DNA of 64,000 bases from Ampelocalamus luodianensis. Taxonomy: Eukaryota > Streptophyta > Magnoliopsida > Poales > Poaceae. The DNA lies in NCBI GenBank assembly GCA_036346255.1, contig CM070640.1, positions 35,087,238-35,151,237 of the forward strand. Reading direction: 5' to 3'. Positions 1 through 10,185 of this stretch are shown one piece after another. The first letter of the stretch is position 1. The number at the start of each line of letters is the position of its first letter. The notes below the pieces were generated by a model. The model saw only the letters and a program-made list of their open reading frames with translations, ran no database searches and was not told the DNA's origin. The translations under genes and the position numbers were made by a program.

Positions 1-3000
1 AGATATTGCCTAAAAACACATTTTCTACCATAATTAGCACTGTAGCAAAAATATTTTCTAGAAAGATTTTGAAGCTGAAATTTTATGGTAGCTACCTACT
101 GGTATAGAGGTAACCCATAAAAATTTCAGGTCATTTGGAGCTAAAATGATTTAGTTATGATTTTCCTAAGATGCAAAACTAGCATAATGCACTTTCCGTA
201 AATATAAACATGTGCAAAACCTATTTCACATTATAGTATGATAACAGAGGGATTTCTAACATCAAATTTCTATTTTTAGGATTTACAGGAATTACTGTGT
301 CTATTACCTCATTAAATGAATTTTTAATTGCTACTAATAAGGTTAAATCTACTAACATATTTTTCTCAGCCGATATAGACCTTCCACTATTTTTAGATTA
401 AAGTTTAGTTAATGACAAATTTATCAAAGTTAAAATCATTCAATTAGCAGATATACGTAAAAGATATGCATTTTCCAAATTTTAATACACTTCGAATATA
501 TAAAAATAGCAAAACCAACTATTAAAGATTACGAATTTTCTACTACGTACATAGCTAAAAGCATTTTATATTAAGCTATAGTGGAATACAAATTTATTGC
601 AATTGTTTCATGTAAAAGGATTTATCTAGAATTAATTATGAGTTTCTAAAGTTTTTAGATCATTTACGCTGATAAACAATTGCTTACCAAATACGTAACA
701 ATCCAATAAAAGGAAGTGACGTGACAACCCCACAACCCTTGATCTAACATCCTACGGCTTACGCGCTACGAAAATAGCGCACGCGCAAACCCAATGAAAC
801 CCACCGTTGGATCAAGATCCACGGCCACACGAGTGTATGCAACCGACGGCGGTTGCTTGGGCCAATCCCACCGCAGATCGGCTGCATGGACGGCCCGTAA
901 CGCACTAACAACCGGATTGTCCGATTGCACACACGATCTCACCATTGATCGCAAGATCGACGGCCAGATTTACGAGGGAACCGGATGGTCCGACGCATGC
1001 AAGATCCGGGCCGCAGATCACAAAATGGACGGCGCTATAGATCGGTTCAAAAGACGATCGACGAGCGGGACCGCATGTCGCGACTACGAGTCACGATCGC
1101 AACGATTTAACCCACGCCAGACAAAGCATCGCCCACAAGTCGACGATTGCAGGCGTTAAGACCGAATTAGTGATTCTAATGATTGACATTAAATAGATTC
1201 TAATGATCACGAGATTTGATTTTAAACCCTCGCCCACCAACAATGACCCAGCAGGTTAATTCCGACAACATTAAATGCCGACTCATTTAATTAAGCAATG
1301 ATTAGACATTAATGATGTCGAACAAAGGCGAGTGAAACAGATTGATTTAAGGAGATTGGGCCCACTAGTCGCTGGCTCAACACACGATTAAGACACAATT
1401 AACAACTAATGATTAGCAATTAATGTGCCCTAAACAGATGACGAAAACGAGCTTCTCAACCGCAAGAAACCCGAGTGGCTTTGACGCTTGTCGCCGCGAT
1501 CTGCCATGCGCGCGCGAACAAGACCCAAAATGGATTCGCAAAAACAAGATTTAACCTAATGGTAGTATTCTCGCCGCGTAGGACTAGAACGCCGCCAGCC
1601 GAAAACGAAACGGAATCCTACTGGCTAAACACGAAAATAGCGAAAAGCTCACCGCACCTAGGATGCGGTGCCATAGCTTCTAAGGACTAATCGGTTACCT
1701 TAACCGAGAGGAGCTTCAAAGATGGCGGGAAGACTTGAACACGATGAAGTCCACCTGAGCCAAGAAGATGAAGTGGAAGATGAGGTTCGAGCAAAATGAG
1801 TGGAACCAAATCATCACCACAGCTTCATTATAGCTCGAGAGGTTCCAAAAGCAAGTGATTGCAAAAGAATCACTTACCTGAGCTGGAGAAGAAAGGGGTG
1901 AAACTACACTAAAATCTCCAAACTTAAAATTGAGTGATTCCGTGAACGCAACCCAAAATCAAGTTAGGAGAAATATAAAGGAGGTTGAGGAGTTCAAAAG
2001 GGTGCAAGAAATGTTGAGGATGAACCATCGACACCAAGGCCGCCATTGGTGCTCTACGCCAATAATGGTGTTTTGAGGGTGAGAGGTGTTCTTGAGCTCA
2101 AACACGAGAAGAGCAAAGTGTGGTGTAAAGGAACACTGTGAGGACCTAGAGGCTATTTATAGGAAAGGAATTAGGTTTCGAGCAAGAACATGAACCCATG
2201 GTGAGCTCGGTTCATGGCGCGGTCAAGGACCAAGAAGTGATGGGAGCAAGTGAGCACGGTGACCATGGAGGAGAAAGCTCATGCATTAAATGCATTGCAG
2301 AGAGACGTTGACGAAAGCAACTTGAGGTGACACCACAAGCCCCCATGCTCTCTTTTCTCTCGCCATGAACGCTCGCGCCCGATAAGCCGAGGAGGAAGAA
2401 GAACAGAGAAGACGAGCCACGACCGTTGGATTAGAAATGGACGGCCACGATTAAACGAAGTTCGCCGACACCGCTGTTGCCTCGTGAACTGGACGGCTGG
2501 ATTGAGATCCAACGGTCCCAATTGATTAACGCAACCGATGGTCCGAATGCTCACACGAACGTGGCCACGCGATCCAATCCAACGGCCGAGATTGCACGCT
2601 GCTTTAAACCGCGCTCTGCGCGCTTAGGTGGTTCAACCGAGTCAAGTGGCTCGACTCGAGTCCGACTCGAACCCAATGAATAGTGAATTTGGTTTTTAGG
2701 TTTTAATTAAGTCGAGACTTTTGAGGATTTATTTGGGGTAGCAAAATAACTCCAAAAATTCTGAAATTTTTACAGGAGCTTGCTGATCGAGACATTGACC
2801 TTGTGAAAATTTTCAGAGAGTTTTATGCTGCGAATAAATCTCCAAAATTCTTCAAGGCTCTGTTTTAATGTTTGATGAGAGTCAAACAGTTTGATCGCTC
2901 TAAAAATATTCAAACAATTTCTAAAAATTGTGAAATTTTTCAGAGGGGTCACATACCACCACAGAGACTTAGGAAAAATACACCCAGAGGATGATCATAG

Positions 3001-3183
3001 GATTTGACAAGATTGTTTTTGGAAGAACAAGACTTGGATCAAAAGACTTGTGACTTTGTACTTCCATAACCTTTTGTACAATACTTGTTCAGTACACAAG
3101 GGAAATACATGATGTAAGAAAAAGTTTTAATTTCTACTCATTTTCTTACATTTGAAACACAAGCCCAAAATTGGGATGTTACA
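1..3183 (-). mobile_element. Ty3/gypsy-type LTR, cut by the left window edge
   Basis: Read on the minus strand, this stretch begins with TGTAACATCCC at 3183, the usual start of grass gypsy LTRs. Its layout follows the complete gypsy LTR at 17681-20916: an AT-rich start, a middle zone with several ccgttggat-type motifs (near 803, 2423, 2510 and 2575), a TATAAATAG box at 2161-2153, then a long AT-rich R-U5. Positions 120-180 carry the same kind of phrase (read on the minus strand, 'atcataact' then 'gctccaaatg') seen at about 19200 in that LTR. The LTR end (CA on the minus strand) is not visible, so it must lie left of base 1. No polypurine tract lies just right of 3183, so this is either the 5' LTR of an element extending leftwards or a solo LTR. 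No coding capacity is supported. Confidence 0.68.
2153..2161 (-). promoter_or_regulatory. TATA box of the truncated gypsy LTR
   Basis: The minus strand reads TATAAATAG, about 1020 bp inside the LTR start. This matches the relative order of the TATAAAA box in the LTR at 17681. It would mark the U3/R transition if the LTR promoter were still active, which the sequence cannot show. Confidence 0.5.
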
Positions 3184-3347
3184 GGTCACTCACCTTTCAA
3201 GTAATTTTTTTAACCGAATAGATTACATAGTTTTAGATGTATGATTACGTAGTGTAGTATGTTATACATAATCCTTTTCGGTTGATAGTTTAGTTTTAGA
3301 TATGTAGTTAATTGTGAAAATCTTGTTTACAGTGCAGTACGTTAAAT

Positions 3348-6088
3348 ATGTCGGACGCCACCAACTTCAAAATTTACTATGGTTAGGGGACTATTATTGA
3401 GGGTCCCAGGGGGATTGATTTGTGTTATTTTCAATCGGTGACCGTGACCCTAACAAGACCAGAGCAGTGTACATTGGGCGCTGTGATGCGGTGGTTGTTC
3501 CACTCATTCGATTTGGACCATGCTGTGTATGATTTGTGATTGAGTTGCCTTACCATTCGAGTACCACAGGGCATATATTGAGAGTTAGTGCAACTCAAGG
3601 GAACAAGGTCATAGCAGTCATATGTACGCAGGGCAAGGAAGGAACGGTGGGATTTGGTCCTTCTGGCCCAGGTATATGCCAAGTCCACTCCTGCATCGGC
3701 GATGGAATAAGAAGGGGGTGATGATGCCGAAGAAGTCGGGGACTACAGCCATAGCACAACGCACACAATGGCCGAAGGTCCAGGAGTAGCTAATCCTATC
3801 GATGAAGACCTTATGGAAGGAGCTCCTTCAGTCAGGCAAGCTAGTGGGCTTGATGACAAGTCTAAGGAGCTGGGAGCCCTAGTGCAAAGGATGGATCTTG
3901 AAGACCAGAGCTATATGCTATTGTCAGAAGATGAAGGATCCGACGATGAGGATGTTGTGGACCAGCAGGCGGTTCCATCCGAGTGGAACACATAATAGTT
4001 CGACAACCTCGTCGTTATCAAATGCTCCCGTGCACTGTGGGAGTACAACCAGAGCAAGGTTTGGCAAGGAGCTATGTACAAATGCAAGGAGGCCGTATAG
4101 GAGGCAGTCAAATTCTGGGCCTTGTTGGTGCGGCGTATATTTATAGTCGTCAAGTCTAACCCAAGATGCTACGACATGAAGTGCGACATAGAAGGATGCC
4201 CTTGGTAAGTGTATACATTTCAGCCTAAGTGGGACACCTACTGAAAATGCTCTATAGTGGTCTCTCACACATGTGTCGTTGCTGAGTCAATGCAGTCCCA
4301 CAGGAACCTGTTGTCAGGCGTCATCACGTATCTCACGTACAATGAGATCATGGATAATCTAGATTTTGAGCCAAGAACCATCATTCGGGCGATTGAGGCA
4401 GGTTCCAGTACACAATCAGTTATGCCAAGGCGTGGAAGGCAAAATAGAAGACATTGGAATCAAGGTTCGGTACGTTCGAGGACTCCTACCATAACCTCCC
4501 CGGGCTACTCCGAGTCTTACAAAACAGGAATCCTGGCACTCATGTCAACATTTAAGATTCCACGCATCCAAAGTGGGCCAATAAAAGGGTATTGAAGCGA
4601 GCATTCTTCTCCTTTGGTCCATGCATCAATACATTCCGACACTGCTGTCCAATCTTGTGCATGGATGGCATATTCCTGACTGGAAACTACAAGGGCTAGA
4701 TACTGATTGCAATAGCGACGGACAGGAACAATCAAGTTTTTCTCGTGGCATTCGCTTTCGTTGAAAGAGAGAATACGGACAACTGGTTGTGATTCCTGAG
4801 GAATTTGAAGATTGTTGTTGTACAAGGCCGTTCTAACGTATGCATCATACATGATTAACATGTGGGTCTGCTGAGTGCAATAACTCAGCTACAACAAAGA
4901 GATAACAAGCCACTTCCATGGGTGGATCTGCAGACTAAGTAGTGCATAAGGTACTTGGGTGCAAACTTCTACAAGTAGTTCCGTAACAAGGACTTAATTA
5001 ACCTGTTCAAGCGGCTGTGTAACCAGAACCAACAGTGAAAGTTTGAAGCACTCTGAAAGATTATGGCTGAGCGGACCCAAATGCAGGGAAGGGAGGCAGC
5101 AAAAAAGGCAGCTACAAGCGTTGACCAGGCCCCTGAAGCATTACCACGGCTACCCACAGATGGTCCTAGTATGACGAGGAAGACGGGGGTGCAGGTGAAA
5201 TGCTTCTCGGGCTGGATTGAGCACGAACCTAAGGAGAAGTGGTCGCTGCTACATGACAAGGGTGATGCTCGATATGGTATCATGACAACCAATCTAGCTC
5301 AGATATACAACTGGGCCATGCGTGGCGCAAGGTGCCTCCCTTTGGTTGGTATTATGGAGGCAATTCTCCGCGGTACCATAAATTATTTTGTTGACAAAAT
5401 CAACAACACGTCGCTCGCCATGGCAAATAATAGACTACTCTACTCCACTATGATCACCAAGCACATGGAGGAGAAGAGCAAACAAGGTGAGATGCACTAG
5501 ACATTCAAGATGGGCACAAGGGAGCTTCACTTCGAGATACTATGCAAGGATAAAGGACGTCATTGGACGAACCTCGAGAGGATCATCCACGAGTGCATGC
5601 TACGCCACGCTAGTTGCGTATGTACTTGTAACAAGTCTCTTCTTTTGTATAGAGCCTACTCCCATGTCATGGCCATATGTTCGACGGTGGCACAGCATCC
5701 CAACCAGTACCTCTATAACTATTTCAATAAGGAGGAGGTGATGCAAACCTGGAGTACAGAGATGTATGGTTACAGTGTGGTTGGCCATTTCACTGACCAT
5801 CCGATCTGGGAGCAACTTATCTGGGCCACGGACATTGATAGGCTAAAGAAAAAAGTTGGCTGACGATAGGTACGACGCATCAGGAACAACATGAAAGAAG
5901 TAGAAACTAGTGTCGTACGAAGAAGTGCTTCATTTGAAGGGAGCCTAGGCACACTTTCAAGAAATGCCCTACGAGAAATGTACAGGACGAAAGAGACATC
6001 GGTAATCCAAACAACGCCGCGGGGACCTCATCCAACTGCCCCACTCGACGCGGTCTACATGGCAGATGTTGAGGTCGTGGCTACGTGA
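3348..6088 (+). pseudogene. Mutator-like (MULE) transposase pseudogene, mudrA type
   Basis: This is a decayed MuDR-family transposase. The start ATG (3348) opens with MSDATNFKIYYGG, typical of the N-terminus of plant mudrA proteins, but a TAG follows after 12 codons (3384). The next recognisable parts, in several frames, are a CYDMKCDIEGCPW motif (near 4165), a stretch containing LTYNEIMDNL (about 4330), the catalytic-domain start CMDGIFLTG (about 4660; the Asp is a candidate first D of the DDE triad), AFAFVERENTDNW (about 4750), and IHD followed at once by a stop (4853-4858). The C-terminal part keeps TTNLAQIYNWAMRGAR and PLVGIMEAILRGT (5285-5375), a conserved block between catalytic core and zinc finger. 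There are many stops and at least five frame changes, so no active enzyme is possible. Element ends were not identified. The truncated LTR on the left may have removed one. Confidence 0.85.
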
Positions 6089-6123
6089 AAGGTTCGTCCT
6101 GTTGAAATATATGGCGTTCTATG

Positions 6124-6385
6124 CTTTGTAATATTACTTTGATTTGTTGAAAAACTAGATGATGACGTTGTCGTGAATAGTTTATAATGTTAGTGTGATT
6201 TGTCCACAAAATATGTGATAACATAGCGCTAAATGTTATGTAATGTCATTGTAATTTGTCGACAAAAGATGTTATGACGTTGTGCTGAATGTTATGTAAT
6301 ATCAGTGTGATTTGTTGACAAAAGATATTATAACATTGTGCTGAATATTTTGTAATATCATTGTGATTTGTCTATAAAATATGTG
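6124..6385. repeat. 56-bp minisatellite, about 4.6 units
   Basis: Units begin at about 6124, 6180, 6236, 6292 and 6348, an exact 56-bp spacing. Each contains a variant of 'ttatgtaat' followed by 'gtgatttgt' and 'acaaaa', diverged from unit to unit. The array begins about 35 bp after the last recognisable MULE transposase codon, so it may be part of that element's 3' non-coding end. Confidence 0.8.
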
Positions 6386-6421
6386 TTCGAAAATAGTCAG
6401 TAAATAAGCAGTGCAGAGGCC

Positions 6422-6507
6422 CCTATCGCCAGTTGAATTAGCGATAGGTCCTTGTTGCCACTCCAAATGGCGACAAATCCCTATCATCAATTCAACCAAT
6501 GACAGGG
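6422..6507. other. three consecutive short hairpins
   Basis: Three inverted repeats follow one another. Stem CCTATCGC/GCGATAGG lies at 6422-6429 and 6441-6448 (perfect). TGTTGCCA/TGGCGACA lies at 6453-6460 and 6468-6475 (one mismatch). CCCTATCAT/ATGACAGGG lies at 6479-6487 and 6499-6507 (one mismatch). The regular spacing looks like subterminal structure of a DNA transposon, perhaps of the MULE to the left, but no element end could be placed. Confidence 0.5.
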
Positions 6508-6690
6508 ATCCATCTGTACTGTTAAGCCCTTATCACCAGTGCCTAGGCTGCGACAACAACCTAGTTTTGTAAAAAAAATTGACTATCTATTTTTGTAATT
6601 TTTTAAAATTAATATTATTTCAAAAAAATTCGCATAAAAGGAATGAAACATTGGCAACAATAATACCTCGATTTCCACGTGTGTCACTTA
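6508..6690. other. intergenic, nothing recognised
   Basis: An AT-rich stretch with a poly-A tract near 6570 separates the hairpin cluster from the 159-bp tandem repeat. I see no gene or element end here. Confidence 0.5.
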
Positions 6691-7505
6691 TGAGATTTCG
6701 GCCGGTGTGCATGTAGCACCTACAACCAAATGTCAGCCGCATGCCGTCGTCGCAATTTGGGGCGAGTTTAATTAGCTTTTAAGTTGTGGTGGCCATTAGC
6801 AAGTTCCGTACGTGATAAAAGCATGCAACAATGTATTAATGTATATAGATGAGATTTCGGCCGGTGTTTATGTAGCACCTACAACCAAAAGTCAGCCGCA
6901 TGTCGTCGCATTTTTTGGGCGAGTTTAATCTATACTACTTAAAAATTATAGGCAGTGGTCGTTCGTCCTCCCACTCTCCTGTCCGTCCCTCTCTACTGAC
7001 ATGTGGACTACGTTATCAACAAACTATCTTCTTGCATTGTGCGCTCCCCGCTCCTCTCTCGGCACCGCCTGCACTTTCTCCTCTCCGTCCTTGCTTCCAT
7101 CCTCGCTCTTCTGCTCTGCTCCACACACCTCTGCCCCGTCGCCTGTCGTCGCTTCTATCGGTCAGATCTGGATGGGTCTCACTTCCTCCTCTCCTCCCCC
7201 GCTCTTCTGCTCTGCTACACGCGTTTTGACGAATTGAGATATGTTATATCTACTTAATTGATAAATAATTATATTCATAAGATGTTTGGAAGCAACACAT
7301 GTGCACTAGCTAGGTAACTTTTAACTTGTGGTCGCCATCCGCATGTTCCGTACGTGATAAAAGCAAGCAATAATGTATTAATGTATATAGACGAGAGTTC
7401 GGCCGGTGTGCATGTAGCACCTACAACCAAATGTCAGCCGCATGTCGTCGTCGCATTTTGGGGGCGAGTTTATTTAACTTTTAAGTTGTGGTCGCCATCA
7501 GCATT
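6691..7505. repeat. 159-bp tandem repeat, three copies
   Basis: Copies start at 6691 (tgagatttcggccggtg), 6850 (same phrase) and 7392 (cgagagttcggccggtg). Each runs through 'gtagcacctacaacc', 'gtcagccgcatg', 'ggcgagttta' and, in the first two copies, 'ccgtacgtgataaaagca'. Copies one and two are exactly 159 bp apart. The second copy is enlarged by about 383 bp through an insertion described separately. The third copy stops near 7505. No coding content is evident. Confidence 0.85.
6929..7313 (+). mobile_element. small Helitron-like insertion
   Basis: The insertion inside the second 159-bp unit starts with TCTATACTACTT, a common start of rice Helitrons, directly after an A, and ends in CTAG (7310-7313). 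When it is taken out, the flanking unit realigns with the third copy almost base for base, which supports these limits. The base after CTAG is G rather than the usual T, so either this base mutated or the true end is the preceding CTAG at 7306-7309. The interior is a C/T-rich segment (6960-7220) with short open frames in three phases and no recognisable protein, so it is non-autonomous. Confidence 0.5.
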
Positions 7506-7882
7506 ATTCAAATCTTGGAGCCGTCGACGATCGAGATCTCGACGTCTCTGGACGCTTCGAGTTGTACGAGCCGTGTTTGTTTGCCTTAATTCAAGGCCAT
7601 CCATGCGTGCCAGGTATCCCAATGGCCAACGGAACTAGCTAGCTAGCTCAGTCCCTCGCCGGAGGAGAAGAAGAATGGGCAAGACCGTCGGATAATGGCA
7701 AAATTAATTACATAGAAAGTTCTGAGATCTGACGGAACAGAGTGGTGCAATCATTTATAGCTCTGAACGGGCTTTGTTTTTGTAAGGCCAGGCTAGCTAT
7801 AGGGCTCATAACTTTGGGGCCTGATCAGAGATTAAGATTCTCTGCTGTTAGTAACGTGAACAATGTTACGAGTCTATGCGGA
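7506..7882. other. intergenic, nothing recognised
   Basis: This stretch holds a GC-richer part (7515-7680) with a 'gctagctagctagctc' run at about 7636, but no gene or element boundary I can support. Confidence 0.4.
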
Positions 7883-8158
7883 CAATACTCAAAACACTCT
7901 AGAAACAGAGTGCATTATTTATCGTAGTGGTTTTACGGTTTTCCTTCCTTTCACACTGTAGCACTTGATCTTGATTGTTTATTTTGAACTATATGGCGGA
8001 GACCATGCTCTGGTTAGCGACAATACTCAAAACACTGTAGAAACAGAGTGCATTATTTACCGTAGTGGCTTTACGGTTTTCCTTTTGTATTGTAGTGTTG
8101 GATCTTAATCGTTTATTTTGAATTATATGGCAGAGACTATGCTCGGATGCTAACCACG
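7883..8158. repeat. 138-bp tandem duplication
   Basis: The phrase 'caatactcaaaacact' starts at 7883 and again at 8021. Both copies then run colinearly through 'agaaacagagtgcattattta', 'gttttcctt', 'gtttattttgaa' and 'gagac.atgctc'. Copies differ by scattered substitutions and short indels. No coding potential is evident. Confidence 0.8.
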
Positions 8159-8569
8159 GTGAACCCTCTGAGGATCCGTTTGTCCTGAACATGGCCCATC
8201 CTAGCCGAACAAGTGAGCTGACAAGAAAACGTGAGAACCAATGAATATGATGTGGCACAGAAAACCAAGTTGGACGCCCCTTGTTATCTGCGGCTGATTG
8301 GACAAAACAAAAAGGATCGAAATATATACGGATGCGAATATGGTTTTGAGTTAAAAGCTAATTTGGGGGCGCCCTCACGGAGTGAAGCTTCCGGACGCAG
8401 CATGGGATGCCTACACACCACCATCCTGCCGCCACCCCAACGGAGTTAAAAGATTTTGAGGTTTATGGATCATTAATACAAAGGTTATAAATGATTGTCT
8501 TATAGCTAAATAGATTTGAAAAATAGCTTTATTTAATAATGAACTTCGGTTTATGATTATAAAAAAGCC
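8159..8569. other. intergenic, nothing recognised
   Basis: Unique-looking sequence up to the LINE fragment. Short open frames are present but lack family features. Confidence 0.4.
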
Positions 8570-9623
8570 AAGTACTTCCCTAGGGGTGCTTCCAGAGATG
8601 TCAAATCTTTAAGAGGTTGCCAATTTTGGAACAGTCTACAGAAAGTGAAAATTTTGTTTAATTGGGGTGCTCGATATAAGATTGGAAATGGGTGCAACAT
8701 TTCTTTCTAGGGTGATGTTTGGATTGAAGATTGTCCTCTAAAGATCAAGTATAACAAACTTTTCAATATATGTGAGTCTCCTTACATGAGTGTTGCTAAT
8801 GGGTTGAAAGGAGACACGTGGAATATTAATTTCATTAGAAACTTTGGTGACGACGAGGCAAACCAATGGGATCTTTTGAAAAACTCTATTATGGATATTG
8901 ATCTTAATGATAATCTGGACAAAGTTGTTTGGTGCCTTGAGAAATCTGGTATGTTCTCAGTCAAGTCCTTGCATAGACAGATGATTTTCGAGGGTGTAAT
9001 CTGCAGAAAAATACAAAAATTGTGGAAAAACAAATATCTTTAAAGGTCAAAATCTTCATGTGGCAATGTTATCATTACAGAGTTCAAACTTTGGATCAAC
9101 TTTAAAAAATGGGTTGGAAAGGTGATATGAATTGTATTTTGTGTGGTACTGAAGAAAATATTGATCATGTTTTATTCTCTTGTATTTTAGCAAAGTTTTT
9201 TGGTTTTGTATGAAAGAGGTGCTAAGTTGGGAGCGTATACCAAAATCTTTAGACGGTTTTCAACTGAATTGGTTGGAGGGGGGGGGGGGGGCTAATGACT
9301 ACAATGTTGTTTTGTTTAGTTTTGTAGCCTTGGCTTGGAATCTCTGAAAATTTAAGAACAGATTGGTGATTGAGAAGAGCAACCAATGGAAGTGATTTTC
9401 AAATTTGTGTCTTGTTTACAACATTGGTGTGTTCTCATCAAAGGGGCTGATCGAAGTAAGATGCACTGTTTCTTGGCGGCAGTTGAAGATTGGACTAAAG
9501 TCTTTTGCGCTTTGGACAACTCTGAACCTCTTTTGTTTGTTTCTTGTAAGGATCTTTTATTTGCTTTCTATAAAAGCTGGGTTTATCCTGGTTAAAAAAA
9601 GATTCAAAATTCCTGGATTTTAA
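8570..9623 (+). pseudogene. LINE (non-LTR retrotransposon) ORF2 3' fragment
   Basis: The frame starting KYFPRGASRDVK (8570) continues through NWGARYKIGNGCNISF, a stop, then GDVWIEDCPL, which is the segment between reverse transcriptase and zinc finger in plant L1-type ORF2. It is open from 8786 to 9043 (VVWCLEKSGMFSVKS). After a frame change the zf-RVT domain follows (about 9040-9210), with KVKIFMWQC, DMNCILCGTEENIDHVLF and a Cys/His pattern. The tail with WNLWKF and NQWK (9340-9400) is typical of the C-terminus. The reverse transcriptase domain is absent. A run of 14 G at 9278-9291 lies within the fragment and probably causes one frame change. No poly-A tail or target duplication was found. 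Confidence 0.82.
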
Positions 9624-10185
9624 AAAATTCCCTTGTTGAAATTTTCTGATATAATTTTTTCGAGTTGAAACTTCCACATTTGAAATTTCGACGTTGAAAT
9701 CTTTCGTGTTGAAATTTTTTAGATTTGAAATTTTTTAGTAGAAATTTGATTTTTTGTGTTAGAGAGGAAGGAAGTGATGGTAAAAGAGGAAGGGAAGGAA
9801 GGAATGAGTGGAAGGAGGGGAGGACGTGAAGAGATGAAACAATACAAGGGTCATCTACAGCCCAAGTAATGTTGGCCAGAAATTTTCTTTCAGGTTAAGG
9901 TGGTAGGCGCACACGCACATCACAAATCACACACTATAGTACTATACATACACACAAAACTGCGTCTGCTGTCACAACTCTAGAATTGCGAAAATCGGGG
10001 ATGGATCCACGACCCTTAATTAGAGCGCAGGACAACTTTCTCACTAAGATACATCCGCGTGTCCATAAATATAAGGCCTGTAAGTTGCAGCGGGACATTT
10101 GCAAGAGGTCATACAAATTTGTTTATGATGCAAACCCGTGCAAACCTAGCGTAGGTGCAGGGGCAGATCCAGGACAAAATTTTAG
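9624..10185. other. intergenic with degenerate 'ttgaaattt' repeats
   Basis: From 9630 to 9760 the motif 'ttgaaatt' recurs about seven times in diverged form. A purine-rich stretch (9760-9840) and unassigned sequence follow, up to the last recognisable codons of the HIPP pseudogene. No further exon of that gene was found here. Confidence 0.5.
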
